From: Lobosporangium transversale
Taxonomy: Eukaryota > Mortierellomycota > Mortierellomycetes > Mortierellales > Mortierellaceae
Assembly: GCF_002105155.1 (NCBI RefSeq)
Contig: NW_019028980.1
Location: forward strand, 1,488,001-1,552,000
Reading direction: 5' to 3'
Length of the DNA stretch: 64,000 bases
Shown here in pieces: positions 39,016 through 51,832 of this stretch. Made by a program: the position numbers and the translations under genes. How positions within the stretch are numbered: position 1 is the first letter of the stretch; each line of letters starts with the position of its first letter. Under the pieces are notes generated by a model. That model searched no databases. It had not been told where the DNA came from and saw nothing but the letters and a program-made list of their open reading frames with translations.

Positions 39016-41537
39016 ATGAGTCAGTCCAATGAAGATCAGGACTCAATTCGACGCTTCATGAATGGATCTTCAGAAAGTCAGGCAGACTCTAATAATAGAC
39101 AGGAAGTCAGGGTACCTTTTGCTCAAAAAAAGACAGGGGTCGCAGTGGGTACTTTCGTCAACCCGGGATCACCTCAGCGAACCTTTACACCTGCATTGAC
39201 CCAGCAGTCTGGGCTAGGCCCCGGAGCCACTTCACCAGTTATGGTATGATACTCCATACTCAATTGTCACCCCCGTTCAGTGACTATTATAGGAATGAGG
39301 GGCATATGAGACTCTAAACGAGTTTTGCTCTTCCTTAAATTTTATAATCGTCGCTTAGAGCCTCATAGGACGCGTGTCGTCGCCTTCAGGAAGACCTTCA
39401 ATATCAGCATTAGATCAGGAAAATGACATATCGCAATATAGGACGCGAGTACGCGGGAATGAGCCTGACGGTACATAAATAAGCACTCTTATAGATCAAA
39501 TAGGAGCGAAGGATTTTATATTTTTTATCGCAGTGACTAAGTGAAAACAACTTCTCTCGCGGAAATTAGATTATGAGCAGACTAGGAAGAAACTAAAAGA
39601 TACACAGTATGAACTATCAGTTACGAGAACGGACTCAGAGCGAACGATCATTAACTTGCAGAAATCATTACGAGAGTCAGAAATCTTGAACAAGAAGCTG
39701 ATGGCTAGAATAGACTCATTAGAAAGCCAACGTCGATTCCTGTACGAACAAGAGAAGAGTCTGACTCAGCAGCTACAAGCCTCGAAGGAGGCAGACATAG
39801 AGTCCAAGGTAAAAAGCCATCGCGAATTCCACTTGTCAATTCCAGGTTTTCAACGTCGTGTGAGATAAGCTAAGCTAATAAATCCCAATTGTTCACTCTT
39901 TAAAGAACTCATCGAATGAAATTATAAGGAGTCTTCGGGAGGAAAACATGGATCTTAAAGAACGGTTTGCACAACTTCGAGAGCAAAGTCGTGCGACAGA
40001 AAGTGAGCTCTCACACAAGGTGCGGTCACTGACCTCATCATTAGCACATCAACAACAGACTCTAGCAGAGACCCAGGACAACAGCAACTCTCATAGTGCT
40101 CTGTTGGCAGAGAAGCACAAGCAATTAGCAGAAGCCTTGGATAAGATCATGGAGCTGGAGGATCAAAATAGACAGCTGAAACTCAATGAGCAAGGACTAG
40201 AGGATATGGCTCGTATAGAAAGGGAGCTTAAAAACCAAGTGGCTTATATCAAGCAGCTTGAAAGCACTAATAGGCAGTTGACAGCAGATTGCAAACACTT
40301 CAAAGAGATGTACAGGAACGTGGAGGTATTAAAAGAAGAAAAGACAGGGCTCGAGCAAAAACTCAAGATGCTTGATGATCTTCGCGTCAAATGTGGTATG
40401 CTAGAGGTTAAGAACGAGGTCCTTATCAAGGAGAAACAGCAATGGTATATGTCATGGAGAAGCACAGCTATGGACGAGAGAAAATGACAATCATTTGTAC
40501 TTCTATTTTACCCTAATATTGAATGTCATTCTCACGATGATGTGTATATAGGACTGCATTCCTGGAAAAGCCGGACGCCACGGATTTCAACTCACCATAC
40601 GATCTTACAAAGACTGTTGCCAGCCTCCGTGGCGAGAAGGCGGCGTTAATCGAGATAAAAGGCGAACTTGAGGCTACTGTTAAATATCGTGACACTTATA
40701 TTAAAGAGTTGGAATCACAAGTCGAAAATTTAAAGAAGGCCCTAGTCGATCAAGAGGAGGCTTGCAGGAAACAGAGCTCATTGGCAAGACAACATGAGAG
40801 AAGCAAGAATCTGGCTCTCCGCCAAGTGGAAAGTCTAAGAGAGCAGTTGGTAAGCATTTCTACGCTGTGCATATTGTGGAGCGTGGCTTTTTACTTAGTA
40901 TACAGAATCAATGATTCTACTACTAAACATTAACTAATTGTGATGATAATATTTGTAGAAATCATATGATACAGAAGAAGCTCAGCTTATGGGTGGATCA
41001 TACGATAACCAAAAGAATGCAAGGATTCAAGAACTTGAGAAACTTGTTCAGGAATATCACGAAAAATTGGATAGGGCTATCATGTCTTCGAACAGCAATG
41101 ATGAGCCTGAACAACCATCAGCTAGCCTTCAGTTATTGCGAGCGATTCAGAACAGCGACTCTATAGCATTTAGTCAATTGAGCAAGGAGAAACAAACCTT
41201 GTTTGAAGGTAAATGTTGAATGGATCTGGGGCAATCTGAATCAAAATATTCAGCATCATTCAACAACTTAACAAAAATGAGATTTCTTTTCTGGGGTCTA
41301 CTAGCCAAATTACGACTGGAGCAAGAAATGGAGATGTTACGCAAGGAGAACTCTTCCTTGGATTCGAAGGTGTTAGAGCTTGAGATGGCCATTGGAGCTG
41401 GAGCTTTCAATCCTGTAACATCCCGTATCCTGGAAATTAAAGATAGTCCTGCGTCAAGATACCAAGCTGTCCGGCAGCATATGCTGGATTCCTTGCGGGA
41501 AGAGAATGCAGCACTTTTAAAGGTCGTGGCAGAGTTC

Positions 41538-41573
<36 letters not shown>

Positions 41574-42231
41574 GCTGGATTCCATGTAGAGCAAAACCAA
41601 GACGTGACCATCCCTGATGAAGGATTAATCCCCGCTGCAAGTTACAACCGCCTCAAGGATGACCACGAGCGCTTATTGGAAGAAATGGCAGAAAAGGACA
41701 AGCGTTCAAAACGTCTGAAGGAGGTGAGTTTATGCACCTGCCATGTTCAAGTATTTTGGTTCATCACGTTGCATTTGCTAAAAAGGTTTTATTATTATTA
41801 TTATTATTATTATTGCTGTTGTTGCTCCATTCCCTTAGTCCTGGACATTGAAGGCGGATGAGTTCTTGGAGGCTATGAGATCTCTACTAGGTTACAAGGT
41901 CAATTTTCTGGACAACGGTCGTGTCGAGCTGATCTCTGTTTATAGCATTGGGAACCAGCAGTCGTTCGTCTTCACTTCGGGTATTAATGACGAGGGAACC
42001 ATGCAGTTTGCAGGCTCAGGGAGTGAAAAGTTCATGGAAGAACATAAAGAGACGTTTGAATATTGGGTCAATCAATTGGGCAGTATCCCTGCTTTCTTGA
42101 GTCGTATTACGCTAAATCTAGTGGAAAAGCAAGCCCAAGAACATTTACAGTCGCAGAATTTCCAGACCCGATCACGATTTCCGCATCTTGATGATGAAAC
42201 GCAAAATTCTGATATGATGGTGGACATGTAA
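39016..42231 (+). CDS. MAD1: Spindle-assembly checkpoint protein MAD1
   Basis: Eight exons: 39016-39243, 39359-39470, 39570-39808, 39906-40444, 40552-40849, 40959-41208, 41305-41723, 41839-42231; 825 residues, all phases agree. After a disordered N-terminus the protein is almost entirely coiled coil. The segment 'GAFNPVTSRILEIKDSPASR' leading into 'LREENAALL' is the Mad2-binding neighbourhood. The C-terminal globular domain is clear: 'KADEFLEAMRSLLGYKVNFL', 'GRVELISVYS', ending near 'ITLNLVEKQ'. Mad1 anchors Mad2 at unattached kinetochores and at nuclear pores. An internal CAGCAA poly-Gln tract (41538-41573) interrupts the coiled coil. AATAAA at 42242-42247. Confidence 0.93.
41538..41573 (+). 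repeat. CAGCAA repeat coding poly-Gln inside MAD1
   Basis: In-frame run of about 12 Gln codons between two coiled-coil segments of MAD1; likely length-polymorphic. Confidence 0.9.
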
Positions 42232-42459
42232 GCACTTTTCAAATAAATGTACAATACCATATAATTTACACAGACCAATTTAAAAATGATACAAAGTAAC
42301 TCGAACAGGTGACAAAGGTATATGATTTTTTTTGTTTGTTTACAAGAAAGATCTCTGTATTCCTTGATTTTATATGGCTATTGATGGAATGAAGGCGAGG
42401 GAGAAAAAAAACCAAGAGATCAGAGGGACGATGATGGTTTTTGGTTTTATTACATGTAC

Positions 42460-43682
42460 TTAAGCACGACGAGCACGGGCAGCGAGCTGACGAGCGTTAA
42501 GCTTGGACTTCTTAGGCTCAACTTCACGTTTAACAGCCTCGTTCTCCTCAGCAACAATGATCTCAATATGGCAGGGGGAAGACATGTAAGGGTTGATGCG
42601 ACCGTGAGCACGGTAGGTACGGCGACGTTGGCGAGGAGCCTGGTTGACCTGAATGTGCTTAACGACAAGAGCATCCTGATCCAAACCCTTGACCTAGAAA
42701 ACAATATTACAAAGTATATCGTTCCGTTGGAGAAAGAAAAGGCATTCCAGGTCAACAAATCATACAGAAACCAGTGTGATTATAGTTTTCGACATTGATC
42801 CATGGTTGATATATGCGCTGTCGTATATCTCTGTTCATTTCCTCCGCTTTTGTTCACAAGTAGTTATGAATGGCTCGTCTTCTCCTGATTCTTTTTCCTG
42901 ATTGTATGAAGCCCTTCACATATGCTGAGCATTAAATTCCGGATATAAGGTAATGTTAACTTTTTTTGTTTTTTTTTTTTTTTTTAGGTCAAAAATGCCA
43001 TTGCCTTATGCGACATCAGTACTTCATTGCTCGAAGGACTAGCAAATTTTGTTTTAGTCCTGTGTGGCTCCTGTTGCTAACTGTCTACTGTATTTGCGCT
43101 TCATCCCGATTACTAATCTGTTACATTACTCCAGTTTTCCAGTGTTTTCTATAGGGTCCAATTTGATGGTTTACCTCAGCGTTGGACTCAGCGTTCTTGA
43201 GCAAGTCAGTGACAAACTCAACGGACTTGACGGGCCAGCGACCCATGGTCATACCGAAATGCTTGGCCTGAGCAGTACGACCAATACCACCGTTGAAGCG
43301 GCGGAAAGGAATGACCTGCTTGTGATCCTTGACGGCCTCGAGGTAGGTGAGGGCCTTCTTCAACTTCATGCCAGAGATGGCAGCAGCAACCTCACGTGTG
43401 TTCTTGAAATGAACACGGAGGTAGGAGCCGCGAGACATAGCAGCTATTTATATGTTTCAGAAAGTTGATTTTCGGACGGAAGTGTTGTTCAGTTGGATAG
43501 ATTATTGATTAGACTTCTATTTCCTCTGCGTCTACTGTTTTCCCGCGTATTAATCAACTAGTCTTTTATTCTTTCATTTCATCACAAGATAAAATATTGT
43601 TGAACTACGCTCCTGCTATAGTTTTTTTCCCTTTCGACTTACTCTTGGAGCTGTTGGCTGGAGTGGCAGCGTATCTCACCAT
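42460..43682 (-). CDS. RPL17: 60S ribosomal protein L17 (uL22)
   Basis: Three exons: 43682-43643, 43443-43175, 42693-42460; 180 residues. The tiny first exon ([13 protein letters not shown]) holds only 13 codons plus one base, a common layout in fungal ribosomal protein genes with a 5' intron. The body has '[15 protein letters not shown]', '[20 protein letters not shown]', '[20 protein letters not shown]' and the conserved hairpin '[20 protein letters not shown]'. It lines the peptide exit tunnel. The MSRGS methionine at 43438 is internal and not the start. The gene is convergent with MAD1, 228 bp apart. Confidence 0.96.
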
Positions 43683-44405
43683 GTTGTCCTAGAAGACGAA
43701 ATAAAAAAAATAAAAAAAACAGGCGACAAGGAAGGTGAACCAGATTAGCTTGTCTGCTGAAAAAAAAAAAAAAAAAAAAAAAAATCCTGATCGTAGATGC
43801 CTCTTTTCAGCCTGAGAAATTTGTTAGACTGATCTATTTTTTACTCGATCGTCACATCCTGCTTCATGGTTTTCCCATCTTTGTCGACAGCCAGAAATTA
43901 TAACGATGATGAATGATTTTGATCCAAACAAACTAAAAAATCCCCTGGAGAGACTGACTTCTGATTCTCATTCATTTGTAACATTCATGGACAGGCTTAG
44001 TTTAAATTGATGCATGTAATCTTCAGTCAAAGATAATGCTTCTGATAAAGATAGATATTGATATTGACTTCTGGATGACAACGCTGATAATAATGCCGCT
44101 ATCGTTGATATCGATGGATAGATGTATTGGCGTTATATTGGTGTGGATGGATGTACATCCACGCTGTTTCATTGCTCCAGCTGATCCGTGACTGCCATGC
44201 ACTGAGTTCTCTACCTTTGGAATAAGAGATAGAGGAAAGAAGGCTCCATGTCGTCTCAGGGCCTTTAATTTTTTATCCGTTTCAAATTACTGCCTCCTAA
44301 GATAAAATTAGTGGCGTAAGCTTATTCCTCCAACTGTAGACAGCATTGCTTCTCACATCTGTCCCTCACATCTATCATATTTTCTTCCCAACTTCTCCAT
44401 TACAC
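43683..44405. other. Divergent promoter region RPL17 / SPRTN
   Basis: About 0.72 kb. Contains an A24 tract (about 43761-43784) close to the RPL17 start, expected for a strong ribosomal-protein promoter with a nucleosome-free poly(dA:dT) element. The rest shows no gene. Confidence 0.6.
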
Positions 44406-46343
44406 ATGGTGCAATCAGATGAAGAGCTTGCTCGGTTACTTCAGGAGCAAGAGTATGGGGCTGTAGGAAGCAGTTCGCTACTAAAAAAAGGAGATATTGA
44501 CTCGCCGTTCATAATCCCAGAAGACGACGACTATGATAATGGCGTAACACCACCTGACCTTGACACAGAAGCCCCTTTTAAGGACTTGCACGGACTCTTC
44601 CTTGCATTCAATGATCAATATTTCGAATCAAAGTTGAGCGCTTGTGAAGTACGATGGAGTCCTAGGATGACTCGATGGTAATGCTGATATACACAGTAGT
44701 TTATCCAATGCAATTGATGAAGCTGCGGTCTAAAAATTGCCTATTATCGTTATCCATCAAAAAAAAAAAAAAAAAAAAAAAAAACAGTGCTGGACTTTGT
44801 TACTATCAATCGAAAGCACAATATTGCTCCATTAGGCTTTCTGAACCACTACTCAAGTTCAGGCCCGAGTCTGATTATATTGACACTCTCCTACATGAAA
44901 TGATACAGTACGGCACCACTTTATACCATGTTTTCATAAACCGCTTTTCTTTACGAACATTTATGATAAATGGAAAATTAACGTCCTGAACCTTGTATCG
45001 ATTAAAAAAGTGCATACCTTTTTGTCACGAAAGCGATCCAGGATCACGATGGACATGGAGCCGACGTAAATATTGAATATATGTAAATAACTGAGTGCAT
45101 ATGGTTTTCATCAATCATTGGCTCTCACATTCAATGTATCTGCTTTTTTAATAGTTCCAATATCATATGAACAGGATCAATAAAGCGGCAGGAACATCCA
45201 TCACCATTTATCATACATTTCATGATGAAGTACGCCATTATCAAACCCATATTTGGAAATGTAATGGGCCTTGCCAACATCGCCCACCATACTACGGCAT
45301 TGTGAAACGATCCATGAATAGGTAAGAGGCATCAATCACAGCGACATAATCAATTTAATGATCAATTTGTATAGGAAAGGAGAATTTTGATTCCTTAATC
45401 TCTCGTTATTAATAATAGACCTCCGCAGCCGGCAGATCGTTGGTTTGCAGAGCATCAGATGACATGTGGCGGGACCTACACTAAGATCTCAGAACCAGAA
45501 TCAATGAAAAAGAAGAAACCATCGTCAAAATCACAAAAAAACGCAAAACCGGATCCAGAGTCAAAAGGACGGACATTGATCGATGACTTTTTTTCGCCAT
45601 CAAAAACGGCCTCTGAAACGAATTCATCCAAATCATCTTCACTATCGTTGACATCTCTGAACAACAAGGATGGCTCCAATAAAGATAATTCCATTCTCAT
45701 TCATGACGCTGACCATATCGATAACGCCAAGAATTTTATACCAGGATCCTCCGAATTAACAGATGATGTACAGCAAAATGACTCTTCAACGACCGAGAAC
45801 ATTTTTGGCAAAGACAAAGAAGTCGGCATTAATCCACTGTCACCGAGAGAGGCTGCTGCCGCGGCAGCATTACGACGATTCGAGCGTCATCTTAATCAGA
45901 CATCTATTAATATGAAGTCATTGTCCCCGTTGTCATCTTCATCAAAACGTAAGACTGTAGCTGCAGCGGATTTGAATGACAAAGATGCCCTACGTTCGAA
46001 ACGGATGAAGGAAGAGGGAATAGTATATATGAAGAGGAACACTACCGATAGTGGACAGGGGAAAGAGTCAGTGGTCTTAATCAAAAGGTCGACGTCATCG
46101 TCTACCAGAATCGAAGATCCATACGAGGGCTCAGATACTGGTGTCCAACGAGGGGCTCTAGATAACAAAGAAGTGCGCGTTAATACAGGTATCAAGTCCA
46201 GTCCTTCAGGTCCATCTAGCATGAAAGCGGAAGTTGTCGATGCACTGTTGGTCTCTTGTCCAATCTGTACACAGAAGGTGGAAGAAGCAACGATCAACGA
46301 CCATGTAGATCTCTGCATCTGGCATGCGAGTGGAGCAAACTGA
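44406..46343 (+). CDS. SPRTN/DVC1-like DNA-protein crosslink protease
   Basis: Five exons: 44406-44677, 44788-44907, 45011-45065, 45155-45321, 45419-46343; 512 residues. Start at MVQSDEELARLL, as in the family; an in-frame ATG 60 nt upstream gives a non-conserved extension. SprT domain: zinc site HEMIH (127-131, split by an intron) with third ligand His146 in DHDGHGAD, then the zinc-ribbon-like part 'HIWKCNGPCQHRPPYYG'. The tail has a PIP-box-like 'RTLIDDFF' (Arg where Gln is usual), an alanine/arginine helix, and a C-terminal UBZ4 finger (CPIC...H...C) that binds ubiquitin. It cleaves proteins crosslinked to DNA during replication. Its 3' end lies 236 bp before SMC6. Confidence 0.92.
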
Positions 46344-46579
46344 AGCGGAGGCACTTCATTATTTATGTTATACTAAATATGATTTTTGTAAAGCACTGTA
46401 AAATACCTCTATCAAATATTCAAGATTAAAGATTCGAATAACATGTACATCGATTTGTTATTGTTTTAAATCTAAAATTCATTCTCACGTGGATATTCGG
46501 TGGCGGTTAGAGCAAGCGCGTTGACTTTTCTGAAGAAGAAACAGGGGCCTGCAGTAACCTGAACCTGTTCTTCAATAGC

Positions 46580-49500
46580 ATGACAGAATCAAAGAAACGA
46601 CGAATCATTGAAGAGGAAGAAGAAGAAGAAATTCATGCAGGACATCAGGCACGAAATGGAGGAGCCAAGGCTCTAAAATTAGCAAAGAACAAGGTATTGC
46701 TTATTAACAACATTTTTATTTTTTATTTGTTTGTTTGCCACCAAAAAAAAAAAAAATTTATTGTTGCTTCCTGACAGCAACCATGAAGGATTGAAACATT
46801 AACTAATTGAATCATTGATGAATTTGGATTAATTCGTATTTTTTTTTTGGATGTCAAGAGATCGAAGCATGAAGAATCTGAGGAAGAACGAGAACAAACC
46901 ATAGACGAGGATGAAGAGGAAACCTCGTTTCGTGAAGAACCTGAAGGTGAAGGTTGGGTCAATGATGATGAACAGGAAAGAGGTCTACCTGCTGTAGTGG
47001 ATGATGTGACCTGGAGACAGCGCGCGGACCTTGAGTTCGAGAAATCGAAATCACAGCGTGGCCGCCAAGGGGTAAGATCAAAATTGATAATCCGAGCAAT
47101 TATTGCAAAAAAAAAAAAAAAAAAAAAGTTAAAGCAAGTATACTAACCAACATTTGCTTTTTTTTTCTTTTTTTCTTTTTCTTTAACAAAAATATCTAGA
47201 CGGTCGCAGAAATGGGTGTCATTGAAATAATTGAAATGTTTGACTTCATGTGTCACCGACACCTCAAAGTTCCCTTTGGACCGAAGATCAATTTCATCAT
47301 CGGACACAACGGAAGTAAGTTGAAAAAAAAAAAAAAAAAAAAAAAAAAAGACAGAGGTCGACTCTATCATCATCAGAACAAGGAGATTAAGATGAAATGT
47401 CACATTGGATAAAGCATGGGATATAGGGTATAAGGAAATTTAAAAAAGTAATTTGTACGTCTATTGATGCTAGGTGGAAAGAGCGCTATTTTAACCGCGA
47501 TCATGGTCTGCTTGGGTGGGAAGGCAAACGCCACAAACCGTGCCCAGAGTCTCAAAGCTCTTATTCGAGAGGGGGCTAGTCAGACGGAGGTTAGGCTGCA
47601 ATTGCGTAATAGAGGACCTGATGCATTCAAACCAGAGATCTATGGAGAGAGTATCATCATTGAGCGTCGCATATCTAAGGATGGTGCCTCTGGGTATAAG
47701 ATCAAATCATCCAAAGGAAAGACGATTTCAACGAAACGAGATGAACTTGCGGCTATGTGCGATCACATGAACATTCAGGTTGACAATCCCATGAACGTCC
47801 TTTCTCAGGATACTGCCCGTCAGTTTTTGCAGTCTTCGACAGGCGAGGAAAAGTACAAGTTCTTTTCTCGAGGAACTCAGCTCACTCAACTCAGTATTGA
47901 CTATGAGATTATTCGTGAGTGCATTGATACTATGCAAAGTACTCTCAAGACTAAGACCGAAATCTTACCAGAATTATATGAGATGGCTAAAGCAGCACAG
48001 GCTCGCTTCAAGGACAGTCAACAGGCTGCTACACTTGAGCTCAAGGTCGAGGATCTTAAGAACCAGGTTGCTTGGGCTCAGATTGAGGAACTAGAGAAGG
48101 GAGTGAAACAGATGGAGAAAGAGCTCAATACGCTGATGGCCAAAATTCCAGCCATCGAAAAAAAGCATGCACAAGAGCAGGCGATAATTACGGAAATTGA
48201 CAGGAAAATCCAAGAGCTAGAAAGCAATGCAGATGAACATGCTAGTTCGAATGCGCCAACACATGAGCGGAAGAAACAGCTGGAACAGGAATTGCGGGCG
48301 AAACGCGACGAGCTAAAGGGATATCAAGATGAAGAGAGGACAGTAAACGAGGAGATTAAGTCATTGAAGGAGCAAATCCGGAATTTTGACCAAAAGATTG
48401 AGCAAGAAATGAAAAAGATTCAGAAACAGTCGCGTCGTGCTGAGGTTGAGGGCAAGATCCAACTGTTAACTGAGCAGATTGAAGCTAGCAAAAGGCAGTT
48501 GGCGGAGACGAGAGAAAACTATTCAGTTTTGGATCAGCAGGTTCAACAGAGCAACGAGCGTTTGGAACAGAGCAACGGCGCTGCAAAAAAAATTAAGATG
48601 GATCTCAACGAGGCAAAGGATCGTATCAGACAAATCAATGATCAAAAGCAAAATTCTTTGAAGGCCTTTGGTTCAACGGTTCCTGAAGTGCTAGAGTCGA
48701 TCCAGGAGGTCACAAGAAGGGGAGGGTGGAGGGGAGAGCCGCCTGTAGGACCATTAGGTCATCACGTCAAACTTCGTGATCAACAATGGGCACCCACTAT
48801 AGAGTCCGCACTCGGAAATGTGCTGAATGCGTTCGCTGTCACTACTGATGCTGATAGAAATACATTGTTTGGCATTCTCAAAAGACACAGATGGTGAGTA
48901 GATATTTGAGTTTTTTTTTTTATATAATCGGATATGTTGTGGATTTGGCTTTCTTACTAAACCCGTTTTTTTTTTTTTTGCTTTTTTTTCTTTAGTAATT
49001 CGGATATCCTGCTCACAAGGAAAATCATTTTTGATTACAGTGATAAAGAACCATCGAGCAGGTTTTTGACTATTAATCGAGTACTGGAGTTTGATAATGA
49101 ATGGGTGCGCCGATTGTTGATCGATAAAAATGGGATTGAATCAACCATTCTGATCGAGAAACGTGAGGATGCTGACCGTGTAACGAGTTCAGGACCACAT
49201 GGAGGTTTCCCAGACAAAGTCACTCAATGTTTTACCATGAATTTGATGCGTGTCGGAGATCGCCAGGGTGGTGCTGCCAGTATTATGATGGCCAAATACC
49301 GTGGACCACCTCGGTTGAGTCAAAATGTGGATCAGGAGCTTCAGGAACACGAGGGCACCATTCGTCGACTGGAAGATTCCCTTCGATATCGCATTCGAGA
49401 GAGTCAAGAACTTTTGAGTGATGTGGAAAACAAGGATCGCGAAAGAATTCAGGCTAAAAGACAATTATCCACCTTGGAAAAGGAAATCCGGCTGAAAACA

Positions 49501-50673
49501 AGAGCAATTGAAGATTTACGCGACAGTTTACAAGAGGATGAACCAGCTAATATTCAAGCGTATGAAGAGTCGAAGCAGCAAGCTTTGGAGCGAATCGAGG
49601 CTATGAAGACGCAATATGAGCCCATCGCGCTACATAAGCAAGCTATCACTGAGTCTATGGAGCCCATCAGACAGCAGGTGATGGAGTTGAATGAGCTGAT
49701 CAGAAATCATGAATCTAAGGCATCAAAGATACGAGTAAGTTAATATTGATGTTTTTTTTTTTTTTTCTTTTTTCTTTTTTTTTTTTTTTTTCCTGCATTA
49801 TATAAATATCCTATTAACAATTGAACCTTTATTTTATTTTATTTTATTTTATTTTATTTTTTAATAAACTAGAATGAGCTGGATAAACTAGCTATGGAAA
49901 AAGAAGAGTACCTACGTCGAATCGAACACTGGGATAAAAAACTTCGTGAAGGAAGCGAGGCGGTTCGTATCGCCGAAATAGAGCTTCAGAATAAGAGCAA
50001 AAACTTGGAGGTAATGACTGGCCTAAACGTTTTTTATTTTTTTCTTTTCTCTGTTTAATGTCTTGTGGATGTTGACAGGGAAACTATTCATTGCTGATAT
50101 ATTGTTTAGGTGTCGACTGAGAAAGCAAGACGGTACTGTGAACGAGTGAAAGTGACTAATACGATACCCCAATTGGAACGTGAGATTAAGAGTCTTCAGG
50201 AGCGTCTTAAGGAGCAAGAAGCCCAGCGCGGCTGTACACTGGAGGAGATTGCGATCGATATGAAGCGCAAGCAGGATGAATATAAATCCGCCAAACTTGC
50301 TATTCACCAGTTGGCACAACTTGTTTCGGTAAGGGCCACATTGCCCTAAAAAAGGTGTCTATCAACCTGAAAATGCCATCTAAGCATTCTAAGCATATAT
50401 TTTTACTTTGATTTTGTTTTTTATTTTTGTAGCACTTGAAATCGACACTTCATCAACGTCTGTCACGTTGGCGTGAGTTTCGGTCACAGATGTCACTACG
50501 ATCCAAGATCAACTTTTCTCTGCAGCTTTCGCAGCGAGGGTATTCTGGTGACCTTGAGTTCCACCACCAGGAAAAGTCACTTACTATTCGTGTAAGTCTA
50601 GGAAGACCCTGATATCCTTGTTTCTGATATTTAGCAAAATAGAATGAATTGACTAATGGTATGCGTACGATCA

Positions 50674-50716
<43 letters not shown>

Positions 50717-51185
50717 TTGAAACGGAGGATCAACGATCAGGCAAGGCAGGTATTGCAAGAGATAAGGATCCAAAGTCACTTTCGGGTGGAGAGAAATCCT
50801 TTTCGACCATTTGCTTACTTTTGGCCCTCTGGGACTCAATGTCAAGCTCGATTCGATGGTAAGAAGCATGCATTTGAAATCACTAAAAAAAAAAAAAAAA
50901 AAAAAAAAGAGCATAATTACGGATTTCTAGTGAGCTGACTTGTTTCTTATTTTTTGTATCTTTTTTTCGAATGGGATGGATATTAGCTTGGATGAGTTTG
51001 ACGTATTTATGGATGCAGTGAACCGTCGTATCAGTATGAAGATGCTGATTGATACAGCTCGCGAATCGGATGGGGTGCAGTACATCTTGATTACACCACA
51101 AGATGCTAGCAGCGTATCGCCAGGGCCCGATGTGCGGGTTCATCGGTTGCATGATCCAGAGCGTAACCAACAGACGATAATGTAG
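46580..51185 (+). CDS. SMC6: SMC6, subunit of the SMC5/6 genome-stability complex
   Basis: Ten exons: 46580-46693, 46859-47071, 47200-47314, 47474-48893, 48996-49734, 49873-50010, 50110-50328, 50433-50591, 50716-50858, 50987-51185; 1152 residues, phases agree throughout. A 100-residue acidic N-terminus precedes the ATPase head: 'MFDFMCHRHLKVPFGPKINF' and Walker A GHNGSGKS (about 144-151, split by an intron). 'NVLSQDTARQFLQ' and 'KYKFFSRGTQL' are SMC6-specific. Long coiled coils flank a hinge near residues 560-700. The C-terminal head has the ABC signature LSGGEKS (about 1061-1067) and Walker B CLDEFDVFMD. SMC5/6 acts in DNA repair and rDNA and replication-fork maintenance. Confidence 0.95.
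50682..50714 (+). repeat. A33 tract forming the 3' splice site of an SMC6 intron
   Basis: Thirty-three adenines followed directly by G and exon 9 (GTTGAAACG). The AG acceptor is made of the last A of the tract plus that G, with no polypyrimidine tract beside it. Confidence 0.85.
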
Positions 51186-51801
51186 CGTTGTTTTCCCGAT
51201 ACACTAAAACTATTTGTACTTGTAGTCTCGTAGTAAATCTCCCCTTGTTAATTTTGTTTGTATTTCTAATTTGGACAACGTGTGGTTCCTCATGTTTTCT
51301 GAATGTGCCTTTAAAAAAAAAGGTGAGCAGACCCTGAATATCAGATAAATCAGAGCGAGTCCACGGGTACAAAAGGAAAAAAATAAAAAAAAAAAAAGCG
51401 GAAAGGGAGTGTGGAGGAAAGAATATAAATATGCCGTATACATGTGGAGTGTAGAGCGGCAGCATACGATATTCACATGCTTGGGAATGTGTATGTTAAT
51501 GAGAAGTGAAGTGGTGAAGTGAAGTGAGGGTTGATGTCATGGACAACTAAAAAAGTGCAGTAGCAGTCTAAAGTGGTCCATGCTTCCTATAAACATTTTT
51601 CACATTGGAAGGCGTAATGCGTCATGGCATGGTACAATTCTCATTCACACATTCATGCCCAGTATTGAATAGTATTTGGGGAGCATTGGCATTATTTATA
51701 TCTTTGTTTTCAACGGTTAGGGTCCCTGAACTATTGACTTGTCACTTTCCCTCCCCTTTCTTTCCTTCCATCTCTCTCTCTCTCTTCCCTCTCTCTCCCT
51801 T

Positions 51802-51832
<31 letters not shown>

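Noticed and set aside
39531-39569. Acceptor TATCGCAG at about 39533 for MAD1 exon 3
   Set aside because: Joining there gives an immediate in-frame TGA; acceptor GAAATTAG before 39570 keeps phase and reads DYEQTRKKL.
44346-44405. Upstream in-frame ATG of SPRTN
   Set aside because: Adds a non-conserved hydrophobic leader; the family begins at the acidic 'SDEELARLLQ' segment.
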